Source: Talpa occidentalis (Eukaryota > Chordata > Mammalia > Eulipotyphla > Talpidae). Taken from it: a DNA stretch of 64,000 bases. The translations under genes and the position numbers were made by a program. Location: NCBI RefSeq assembly GCF_014898055.3, contig NW_023603184.1, forward strand, positions 35,649,359-35,713,358. The letters run 5' to 3'. Below are positions 48,403 through 60,600 of the stretch, piece after piece. The notes beneath the pieces were generated by a model. That model did not search any database. It worked only from the letters and a program-made list of their open reading frames with translations, and had not been told where the DNA came from. Position 1 is the first letter of the stretch. Every line of letters begins with the position of its first letter.

Positions 48403-49309
48403 TAGAAACCTTCCAATATATAGCTCTTTTCAGTTGCATATAGAAATTCACGTTTTTATTTCCTTGTAACTAAGTACTTCATTCTGAACTGGAGGAGTGG
48501 GCATTCCAGGAAATGGAGACCATTGTTAATAATTCCAGAGTACAGATTTGTTTTCTAGTGAGGCACAGACTTCATAGTCAGAGCAATGGAGTGTTAGAAA
48601 GGCAAAAGCAAAGGAAAAACCTTGATCAATTTTGCCTGTGTCCACAAATGCATACCAAAATATAGGTACACACACACACACAGAAACACTTTCTACCTTG
48701 GAACCTGTGTTATCGAAAGTCATTCAGAAATGGTGAGGGGGGAATTCCGAGGGCAAGCAGTTATTACCTGACCAACAATGCATTTTTATTTCTACCTGAA
48801 CTCTGTGGTAATGAGCTGAGAAAAAAATACCCTAAGACACCAGGATTCCAGCAAGCCCTAAATCATCATCTATCTCAGAAACAGTTCCCCTCCAATCACA
48901 GGAAGCACAGGCACAAAGCCTGAAGCTCTGCAATAATGTCCGTAACTGCAAAAGTTAGGCTTACCAGGGCAAACACTTATTGACACCATTGTTAAATCCC
49001 ATAAATGTACTCTGACTCTTTCAATGAAGCAGCAGCTGAGTAAAAAGAGCTCAAATTCAAAATTTCCATGAAATAGAATTACTGCAGGTAAATGAAAAAC
49101 TTAAGAACCTCGGGCTATACAGAACCATTTATTTCATATTTAGCTAAAGTTCAAAGACCATGTAATATTTAATCAAGTCCTATTTCTTAAAACAAAACTA
49201 GAGTAACCCTGTTGAAAGAAAACCAATACATATTCTTAGCATGAAAGAATAGGATACTGTGCATAGGAAGATGAAAAGGTTAACAGTTTCCAATAAAACA
49301 TCCCAAGTT
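48403..49309. other. Unit B non-genic stretch
   Basis: Partner of 12831-13744. Confidence 0.6.
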
Positions 49310-49790
49310 ATTCAATCCTTGAAGGTAAGAGTCCAGTCAAACAGGATTGGCCCAAAGCAGGCCACTGAAGCCCAAAGCTTGCCACCAGTCTAAGGCACCT
49401 TCTGGCAAGGAACCACAGAAAATAGGCATCAGGTGGCAAGCAAGTCTGGAAGAAAAACTGCAAAATAAGGTACAAATCAAGGTAATGGCTGCCATTGCCA
49501 ACCTCCACCCACCATCCCTCTCCCAAGTGTCTCTCCATGTCTCAGATTCCACGGGCCCTTCTGTGTCCCCCAAGTCCACGGTGCAAGTCCAAAGCTGAGA
49601 AGCGAGCAGGCCTCCTTCTTCATGTGTCTCTGCTCCACAAGCTTCCTCCAGTCTCCCCTCTGGGGATCTCCTCCCAGTTGTCTTCAGCTTCTCCTCCCCA
49701 CTAGCTCTGCCCTTTAATAGGCGAGGCAGGGCACACAAAACCTCCATTTTTACAAAGATCACATTATGTAGCAATTTCATTTCTCACAAT
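49310..49790 (-). repeat. Older LTR related to LTR590
   Basis: Partner of 13745-14215. Confidence 0.7.
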
Positions 49791-49849
49791 GTGGGGCAGT
49801 TGTGGTTTTTTTGACTAGTATTAGCTTAAGAAAAATCAAGAAGCAAGTA

Positions 49850-50010
49850 TAAACCAGAGACACACTGGGGAGGGGGGGGAGTGGAGGAAGTAGGATCAAA
49901 ACAAGGGGGGTGGGAATTGTATGGGGACTATAACCAAGATGAAAATGCACACATTGTGCAAAAATGACAAATGATGTAAAAAATGTATATAATAAAAAAA
50001 AATAAAAATG
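49850..50010 (+). repeat. L1 3'-end fragment
   Basis: Partner of 14285-14445. Confidence 0.7.
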
Positions 50011-50097
50011 AAGAAAATTTATACAATATTTAATTATTTATTCCAGGTTAAACTGCTGGTATGTGCAGTGACAAGACTTGAATTTACATACCCTGAG

Positions 50098-50362
50098 GGC
50101 CTTCCTGGTGGCGCAGGCTGTTGAGTGCCGCACTGTAAAGCTGTCCGCAAACCCTGCAGCGCTGGTTCAATTGCGGCCAGGGGGTGAGAATCCCACATGG
50201 CGCAGCAGACCTCTCCTGACTCGCCCGCTGCTCCCCTCAGCAGTGTATTTCAGTCAGCCTGCCTGTTCTGTTCCCCAGTCTGTCTCTGGTGAATCCTCTC
50301 ACCCTCCCATGCATTTGGCCTATACCCCGGTTCATGTATAAATAAATAAATCTTTAAAAAAA
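50098..50362 (+). repeat. tRNA-derived SINE
   Basis: Partner of 14533-14812, without the L1 that follows it in unit A. Confidence 0.88.
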
Positions 50363-50738
50363 ATAGAAAAAAAAAACACTCTGGACACCACTTCCTCTCT
50401 TAGCACCTATCGTTTATGATATTTACTACTTAACACCTTCATTTTCTCAGTCAGTGGCAGAGAAAATGAGATCGCAAACACTTGACAGAGGGCAGGAGGC
50501 CTGATGTTTCCTCAGGAGAATAGAAATGATAAATTAAGAGCCTCTCTTAATGTGCATGATATTTAGAAAAAATCTGACACAAGGCAAGTGATACACCCTG
50601 TTGATTAATAAAGGATGTCAAAATGCAAAAGAAAGGAGGCAGCAAGGAAAAGGTGGCAGAATGTTGGAAATAAGCTCAGCGCCTTAGATGCCCCCAAGGC
50701 AAAAGGCACTCCAGGGAAGTGCATGAGGATCAAGAAGC

Positions 50739-51334
50739 TCAAGGGCCTGGTTCACAAATAGTCATGGGGAATTCACAATTCAGAGGATTCAAATATGGAA
50801 GAATTCTCTTAGGAAAGCAACACTTGGAGTATTCATAGATGCGTGACCCATGGTTTGTGATGTTGTAAAAGGAGACAGTGCCCACCTCATAGTCAAGGAA
50901 AACCCCAACACGACTGGGAGGGACGGTCATGGAAAGAGACAAGATCTTGGGTTTCTTGGAGTGAGTGTCCTCATCATAAGCACGATACCTTGATCCATTC
51001 AATAACCCTATAGCCCATATGGAATACGCAGGCTGTAATCCACCATAAAAATCTGGTACAAAAGTGTGTTTATCAACTCTCGCGGCAAACTGCCGTGCGC
51101 GTGCTTGATAATGGTTTTCCCCACACACCCCCAGGATCCAGGAAATTTTTTTGGATACATCTACCTCCCAGTAATGCTTCCCATTTGTGAAAAGTGGTGA
51201 TCCCACGACAGAATAATCATAATAGCAATTCACATGTCTAACTCCAAAGTTCTCAAACAAATATCTCACTTGTTTCTTATTTAGAGAAATTTCAACGTGG
51301 TGTTCACTGATGGTCCGATTCAAGGTGACATCAA
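50739..51334 (-). CDS. TRIM5: TRIM5 copy B last coding exon (B30.2/SPRY)
   Basis: 596 bp coding, TGA at 50741-50739. The SPRY core motifs [39 protein letters not shown] and ITNHGS are intact. Against copy A, 47 of the last 194 residues differ, clustered in V1 to V3, while the core stretches are nearly identical. Confidence 0.95.
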
Positions 51335-54300
51335 CTGCAGAAAATTAAAGGTTTGGGTGAGGGACAGGAAGTGTCCTTATACATGACATTGTGAGAAGAA
51401 TCATGAGAATAACTTAGCAGGAAATGGAAAGAATTTTGATTTTAGGGAGAAATAAAACACTGCAGAATCAGTCTATGTATTAGAACGAGGCATAGTAGTT
51501 TTAAAATATGAGTTCTATTAGAAATCAAAAAATTCAGAGAGATGAAGTGAATAGAATAGAGATGTCTGATGACATGAAGATTTATCCTTACCCCAGTAGC
51601 ATCGCACACTCGCCAGGTCTGAAATGATTAAAAACAAAATCTCAACTGGTAAATCTAAGCGAAGGACACAACACTGAACTCTATCTCCTCTCCAGATTAA
51701 GGGAAGTTCCTGGAACTATGGCAGGGAGTAAACTGGTAAATAAGGGTAGTGCTGACTCCTGGCCAATCCCCACTCAACAGGACATTTCCTCAACCACGGT
51801 CTCCAGTGCCCCCAGCATCACCGTCCACACCTAAAAGCTGCGTTTCTTCCTCACTTGGTCCCTGCCATTGCAACACCCCACAGTTGCCCAACCGGCTGAC
51901 CCCGCCTCACCAGCAAGCCCTCGCAGTATCCCTCTGAGATCCGGAGCATGGCACAAACGTCTTGGTTGTTTGGGAAAAGTTTTTGGCTCCTTCAGAGTGA
52001 AATCCCAACACCTAGAATGAGAAACATAGATTCCCCACACCTCTAACATTGTCCTGTCGAAACTACTGACATCTTATCTCTTCACTCCAAGGAATACACT
52101 TGAACTCTTACCTGGAAACTATGAGAAAAAAAGAGTAAATGCTGACCTCAGAGTCAGAAAAAAATGGGCTGATGTCTACCTCTTTGTGACTCTGGGAAGG
52201 TCTTGACCTCTCAAGAGCAGATTCTTCCTTATAAAGTTAAATTAATATCTATCCCTCTACTTGCTAAAAACCATATGAATTATGTGTAATAACAGATTTG
52301 ACAAAATAAACTTTATTACCTTAAAAAAAAGGAATGTGTAGAAAAGTCACTATATGCATTTGGGATCCAGAGAGAAAAACAGAAAGGAAGACTCCAGAAC
52401 TTGGCTCCTGAGTGTCTGAGATACATCAAGTTTGGGAACACTCCCTGGAGACAACCAAGATTTCAAATTCTACTCCCCACTAGGGAGGCCCTCAGAATAA
52501 CATTTAAGACTCAGGCAATTGAGAACAATTGCAAACACTTGGAATAGAATACATGATGATCTCCAGCCGAACAGTGGTCGGGATTTTATGTGTTTCAGAA
52601 AGAGGTCGATGCTGCCAGGCAGGCATGAATTTAAAGTAAGATGCAGCCTCTTGATACTTGGGGCCAGAGTGTGTGAGGAGATGAATCACTTTCTTACAGC
52701 AGGGCCCAAATATCCCACGAGATAGTCGATGAACTATAGATATAAAGGTACTGTTGCTAATTCTGGGTGCTTGGCAGAAAAAGATCTGGGCTTCCCCCTA
52801 TAAAAGTCAAGCGCCTATGACATGCAAGAACCCTAGATATAAGCACACAGAGTGAATAAAATTTATGAGGTTACAGAGGTCTGAAAACTCAAAGGCTTGA
52901 GTTTTTTTTTGTTATTAATTTTTTTCTTATATTATTGTAGTTCCCTCGGTTCTCGATCCCTGTATCACTTGTGAATCGTCACCATATCCCCTTGTACTTT
53001 TCCCTCTCCTATTTTGACCTCCTTCCCTCATCCTCCTTTGTTGTATGCCTCAGATCCATGGTCAGCTTGCTAGTTTTGACTTTTTCTCCACCTTTCATTT
53101 GTTTTCTGTATATTCCACATATACAGAGACCATCGGTATTTATATTTTTTCTTCTGACTGATTTTGGCTAACATAATCCTTTTCCAGCTCCATCTATATT
53201 GCTGTAAATAGTAGTATGTTTGTCTGTTTTGATCATTGAATAATAGTCCATTGTATAAATATATCCCAACTTTTTGATCCATTCATCAATTTTGGGTTAT
53301 CTGGGTTTTTTCCATCTCTTGGCTATGGTAAATAAACAGTGCTGCAATAAACATAGGAGTGCAATTTTCCTTTCAAATTAGTGTTTTTGTGTTCTTTGGG
53401 TAGATTCCTAGGAGTGGGATCACTGGATCACAAAAAGTTCAGTTTTTAGAGTTCTAAGGAAGCTCCACACAGCTTTCCATAGTGGCTGTACCAGTTTACC
53501 ATTCCCCCAGCACTGTAATATTGTTCCTTTATCTCCACATCCTCTCCAGCATTTGTTGATTCCTTTTTTTTTTTTTTTGGTACGGGCATTCACCCTAGAG
53601 TGAGGTGGTATTTCATTGCAGTTTTGATTTGGATTTCCCTGGTAACTAGTGATGCTGCACATTTTTTCATATGCCTATTGACCATTTGTCAAATATTTTA
53701 TCTTTAGGCTACTACTGACCCAAACTTGTCAGCTTCCTACCATCCCCATTCCTTTCCATAGTCTCTAGTCCATTCTCAACCCATTTTTTTATAAACAGAA
53801 ATTTAAGAAAAAAGTATATACCCATGTTTCCCTGCCCACAATGAGGTTTCATTGTTAGTGAACACCAGATGACTCTAAAAAGCATTAAGTATCTCTCCAC
53901 AGCACAAAAAGACCATCGCTGGCCTCCCACACATACCTTTGCATGATGTCAGTCACATCCTAGAAGAAAAAGAAAAAAAAATTTAATTAAAAAAAAATCA
54001 TGTGTCAAGAAGTAATAGGTTCTCCCCACATATAAGGCCTCATCACATTTCCTTGGCCCCGTGATAAGGTGAGTTAGAGTTGGTCCCACTGTCAGGGACA
54101 AATGCAAAGACAAGACCTAGGCCAGACATTCCAGAACTCATGTGATGCTGTCAGGTTTCCCAAGAGGTAGAAACAGTTTGGACTCTTGTGGAAGTCAAGT
54201 ATGTACCTGGAGATGAGACATACTTGTAAGGAAGAGTAGAAACCCATGATTTTATTTCCTAAATGCAGACTCCCTCTAAGATGACTGAATAATTAATGGG

Positions 54301-54602
54301 TCTTTCATGTATTCAGCAGAAATGGAATGTGTATGCAACTATTTGTCAAGCATTATGCCAGGCTTAGGAAATTTTAAAAATTATAATATTCTTCAAGAAG
54401 TTTGCATGACCTTTTATGAGGTGCACACAGACACAAAAATGTAGGTGCTTTTCCTGTCTAAACTCTCTCTACAAGTGACTTCATCCATTCCCTTAAATTC
54501 TACTCACACATATGTGCTGTCGATTTACTATTTGTACTCAGAATGTCTCATCTGTAACTTCACCAAGCTGTTAAATTAGTGCAAGTTAAGAATAAAAAAA
54601 AA

Positions 54603-54637
<35 letters not shown>

Positions 54638-57600
54638 TCCATGGGTAAATGGAAAAAAAATTGCAAAAAAGTTGAAAATAAATTGGATTGAATGAAAGTA
54701 AAAATGAAACAATACTAATATATGGAATACAGTTAAAGCAATACATTTATATTATTAAACACTAAACCAGAAAAGATGTTTTCTAAATTTCCATTTTAAG
54801 AAACTAGAAAAACAGTAAGCTAACCACATACAACACACACAAAATAATTATGTAGAAAACAGAAACAAATGATTGAACATGAAAGAAATCAATGAAATAT
54901 AAAAGTTTGTTCTATAAAAATGTCAATAAAGTCGACTAGACATAAAGTAAGAAAAAAGGGAAAAATCAAATCACCACAATTAAAAATAAAACAGGGCAGA
55001 AGAGAGCCCAGCACTCTATAAAGATTTTTTTTTATCATGGGGACCGCAGAGAATTTCAATCTGCAAGTTCTCTTTTTCCCTCCTTCTTTCCTTTTCATAT
55101 TATTCTTAAAAATCCATATTTTTTTAACAATACAGGATCTCTCTCTCCTCATTTTGGTCACCATAGTTTTCCAACCACCAAAGTGCCCACAGCCTTCCAC
55201 TCTGCCCACATGGGGATACCTCCCCACCATTCTCTACACTGACGTCCAACCCCAAACACCACCCACCACCACAGACACACAGGCTCTCGGAACAACTGCA
55301 GTGACTTTCTGAAGGAACACAGCCAAAGCACCTAGGAGAGCTTCAGAGTCCTGTATCTCATGGGCCACCAAGACAGAATCCAGGAGAGAAACTGGGCCTT
55401 GGCATACACTTTAAAAATGCAGGAGGTGCACTGCTCGTGGGAGTGCAAATTGGTCCAAACACTATGGAAAGCTTGTGGAGATTCCTCAACCTACTAAAGA
55501 TAGAGCTTCCATATGATCCAGCAATTCCACTCCTAGGTATTTACCCAAAGGACACAGAAACATCAATTCCAAAGAACACCTGCACCCCTATGTTTATAGC
55601 AGCACTATTTACAATAGCTAAGCTTTGGAAACAACCCAAATGTCCAAAAATAGATGACTGGATCAAGAAGATGTGGTACATATACACCATGGAATATTAC
55701 TCAGCATTCAAAAAAGATAAACACATGCAATTCGCAGTAACATGGGTGGCGCTGGAAGGGATCATGCTCAGCAAAATAAGCCAGAAAGAAAAAGAAAAAT
55801 ACCGGATGGTCTCACTCATAGCAGGAATCTAGAAAACTTAAATAAGGGACCAGGAAAAATAATCACTATAAGAAAAAAATCAAAATCAACAAACAACTAT
55901 GAACCAGAGACACTCTTTGGGGTGTGGGGGAAGGAGGGATTGGGGTCAAGATGGGGGTTGCAATTGTATGGGGAATATAAAAATAAAATAAAATAAAATA
56001 AATATTATCAATTTAAAAAAAATACAGGAGGGCTGCCAGTCCTGCTTCTGGAGGGCCTAATGGTATTTTTTTGGGGGGAGGGGGTCCCACTTCAGATTCC
56101 TACTTTTGTTACTTCTGCAACTTTTGCTGTTTAGGGGACTTTTAGTTCCTCCCTCCTACACCTGCTGTTCTCTTTTGCCTTCCAGCACTTTGGCAAACCA
56201 ATTAAAATCTTTTCAACACACCATTTGGGTTGCTTTGCCTTTATGGACCAGGTAACAAGAACCCCTAGAATAGACAACATGGGTTATTCCTCTTTTGAGT
56301 TATTTGGAGTCCCTGTGAAGGCCCTTGGTTTTGCTTAGTATCAAGGGGACATTTCAGTGAATATTGTAAGACTTGAAGGGATGATAAAGAATTATTATGA
56401 GTATCTTTGCATCTACAAAGCACATAACTTAGACAAATTCCTATAAAGACACACATTGCCAAAAATGGACACAAAAATTATTTAAAAAATTAAAACAAGT
56501 AAATTATATATATTTAGTTATATACACATATAATTATATATACACATATATGTAACCTTTCACACAAAAGGGCCAGAATAAAACATCATTTGTGGATTCT
56601 ATTGAATAATTACAAATAAATACCAGGTCTTCAACAATTCTCAGAGAAAAGAAAAACAAGGGGTAAATCTCTACTCAACATATAAGGAGGAAAAATGCAT
56701 GTTAAGACTCAATAATATTGTTCATCTGGACTAAGCTGGATCACTTCACTTAACTAATAAATGCATAACACTAGCACACAATAACAGGGATATCAAATAC
56801 ACCTGAATAAAATGCATCTTCATTCCAAGCTCACACAATTGCATTGTACTTGACACATTAATAAAAATGAGGTTTTCCCCTTGTTATTTATGCATTCACG
56901 TATTCCTATAAATGCAGGAAGCACACTGCAGAGCAGAAGAACCTTAGGGTCACACCAGAAAGAGCACAGCAATACAGAAGGGGAGGGAAATCTGCCCCCA
57001 TGGTTCTCATGTCTCAGATGTTGGGGCTTCTTTTGAGATCTTACTGTAACAGGGTGGTCCCCAGGAAAGGGGGAGGTTCCAAGTTCCCTGCCCCACCCAA
57101 AGGAGGGTGGAGCTAAAGAGAAGAGAAGGAAGGAAGCAGGATGGAGCCGCAAGGAGCCCTGGAGGAGGCACATGGCGCAGAGAGACACGTGAAGAAACTG
57201 CGCTTGCCTTTTGGTCGTGGACTGGGTGACAGAGATGAGGGTGAGAGAGCCATGGGGAGGAGACAGACAGTGGCAGCTTTTCCCTTGATTTTGGTTTTGT
57301 TCTTTTCCTTCCAGACTTGTCTGGTGGTTTGATCTTTTTCTGTGGGTCCCCACTGAAAGGTGCTTTGGACTTGTGCCAGGCTTTGGGGCCTTACTCTGGG
57401 CCAATCCTGTTTGGGTGGGCTTTTACCCACAAGGGGATAGTAACTGTGGGTGCTTGATTTGAAAACTATATTCTTTGTCTTTTCTGTATTGTGTTGCGAG
57501 TCCACTGCAGCATTCTGGCTGTCAGTGGTTCCTGAAGGATGGGAAGGCGTTGGCGCAATTATAGAGAATGATAAGGAAGGGGGAATGAGGAGATGCAGAC

Positions 57601-60600
57601 ACTAGGTCAGGGTGCAGTCACTGTCCTACTGAGTCTCAGCAGCCCTTTATTTATACATTTCAAGCAAACTGGGAGAGTGCCTAAGCATATGCATTAGGGA
57701 AGATAACAGTCACATCTTTTCCCAGAGCAGCAAGGGTTGATTTACGCTTTTGCAGAGGCTGTGACATTTATTATTTTTTTATTTAAAGGAGGCACATTAG
57801 CTAAACCAAAACTTTCTCAGAATAGTCATTTATCTTAAACAACCAGTCATTTTATTACTAGCAAAAGGCTTAAGTGGCTGCACTAACATTTCTATGTTTA
57901 CTATAGTGAAGGGATTAACTAAGGGCTAGGAGAAACAAAGGGCAGGAAGTTACCTGGGGAAGGGAGACAAAGGGATTTTTTTCTAACTAATCTATAAAGT
58001 TTAGACTAACATATAACTAATTGATTAGAGCAAAAAACAGAAGTCTTTTTTATATAGAAGTCATCATCTATAGTATATTGTTTTAATATTGATTGGATAT
58101 TAAGGAACCAAGGGCCTGGAGGGCGTTAATGCCAGGCCAGCCGCCCTGACTCTTCCCTAGCCCCCAGCTCTCAATTAAGGGAGGAATTCTCCTAATCTAA
58201 ACAAAGAGTTTTCTACCTATTACTCTTCTACTTATCTAGTCAGCCTAGTTTCAGAATCTAACTTTAAGATTAAGGGAAAATTCCTAACTTTGTAAGAGTG
58301 CTTATTGCTGTTTGTGGTTGTAAGGAATTACAAATATTTTATCAGAGGCAAGGCCAAAGATGGTTATAGCTAGCTTAACCAGTCACAAAATTGCTGTTGA
58401 TTTATTCTTGAATGTATACTCTATCAGCTACCAGACCAATTCTACATCCATGGGAATTAGCCCTGAATAAACAGGAATAATTTAGTAGGAGTCGACTATG
58501 GCGTCTTCTGGCTTATCAGGAGTTTTCTTATACTTGGAGCCTGGCTCACCTCTGCCACTCAACTGTTATTTTTAATTTTAAAGTAAAATCATTTCCTTCT
58601 GCAATTAGTCCTTGCCTCAAAAGCCCACATATCCATACTAAAAGACTTGGCCAAGGGATGTTTACAGCCTTTTGTTCCCATAAGTTTTTTCACTTGTTAA
58701 TGTAAGGCCAAATGTTGAATTGCTGCCTTTTGGCAGAGAACTACTAATTTTATAAAAAATGTAATATTTGCATCATGCAGTGCCATTTGTCATCAAATTG
58801 GTTATTCAGTGATTGATCAGTATTTTGCAGTTTTACTTTTAAATGCGTATTTTAGCAATGGTAGAAACTAGCCATTAATAAATGAGGAGAATCTTGGAGT
58901 CAGCTAACGAGATTTCCTGATTTTTCAGAAATCTGCCCCATGCCCGGACTTTTGTCAGATGACATGAGTAGCATGGATCCCCATAGTATTGTTTCCTAAT
59001 TGTATTAAAGTTCCTTTTCATTAGTCTCATATGTTTTGTGTTGATGCGGGGATGGCAGAACCTATTTAGAGCAGGCAGGTTCGCGGGGTCTGGGCTGCCC
59101 CTCTCCCTGTCCTGTAACATTACCTGCAGCATGTCTATGTCTGACACTTCCAATCGATGCTCCAGATCTGAGATGAGAACTGATATCAACTGGCTCTGCT
59201 GAACGAGCTCACTCTCATCCTCTGCCAGTTTATGGAGAATGACTTCTTCCTCCTTATTCAGTTTTTGCAGCTCCTTCTGCTCTGCCGAGTCCACGAGACC
59301 TCTCAGTTCTGCAAAATCGGCCTGGACACCTTGTCTCTCACTTTGTATATGAGTCTTAGGAAGAAGAAAGAGAGAGAGGTGGTACTCAACCCATCAGGCA
59401 GAGACTCGGAACCAGAACCAGCACCACTGTAAATGGAAAATTCTCACAGCAAAGTGAGACAGAGCAAGAGAACAATTCTTAAAGATGCTCTTCACCTACT
59501 ACTTCCCCTCTATTATATTCCAAAATAATGACCAAGTTTGCAGCACTGAGTCCAACCCTGAGCCAAACAGAGCAACTGGGTAGGTCTCCATGTTCACACA
59601 GCTGGACTACTCCTGACCGCACCACTCACCCTCTGCCCAAGTGGCACACTGGCCCAGAACCAGGAGCCATGGCCAAATGGCATCCCCCAGAAGAGTCAAA
59701 GACTCAAATGCATGATGGGTTGGAACAGAGAATGCACTGCCGTCCTGGCCAGTGTCCTCCACATGAACCTTCCCTCCAAAGACCCATTCATCTGTGCCAG
59801 GTTCACTTTTCAATCCCCTCCTCCATCAGGGAAATGAAGAGAAGGATAATCAAATAACTGTGGGATTGTTAATGATCCGATAACAAAAGGGTAGGAAGTT
59901 CCTCCTGTTATCACCCAAATTCTACCAGATTTCTGTCTAAATTCCTCAGAAAGAGCCTCCTCCTACCTTCCAGGAAATTCTCCTTTCTGTGACTTGAGCT
60001 TCCAAATGTCCAGCTTTCTGCAGCTTCTCCCTCATCTGCTCCAGGGTTCTCTGGAGCTTCTCCTGTGAGAGGGGAATTAAGCCAGGGTCAAGCAATGGGC
60101 TTTCTCAACATCTGAATACAGGTCATGGAGGAAGTAATCAGATGATCTCTAAACATAAGAGTCACAGAAACTGAAAATATCAATGAGGACCTACAACTTA
60201 GAAGAAAATCTGAAGTGTGAACGTATTAAATCAGGCAGAAGTTTGAGAGAAGTCACCATCCCTTCCTCAAACAGGATGATTCTATTTGTCCTAGAAGAGA
60301 AATTTGATCCTGCAGCAAACAAACAAATCTCAATCTACCTAGTCTCTTGGTTACACTTCATATGGAAAGGGAATGGTGGATTTTCATGGCACTAGCACCA
60401 CCCCCCATTTAACACATGGTTCGAAACATCTACTTCTGACTCTAATTTAGTCTCTTTTAATCAGGCTGGAGGCACAGAAATGTCCACCACCTTGGGAGGT
60501 GAGCCTGTAACAGGGTGGTCCCCAGGAAAGGGGGAGGTTCCCTGCCCCACCCAAGGGAGGTGGAGCTGAGCAGGAAGAGAAGAAGCTGCAGAAGAGACTG

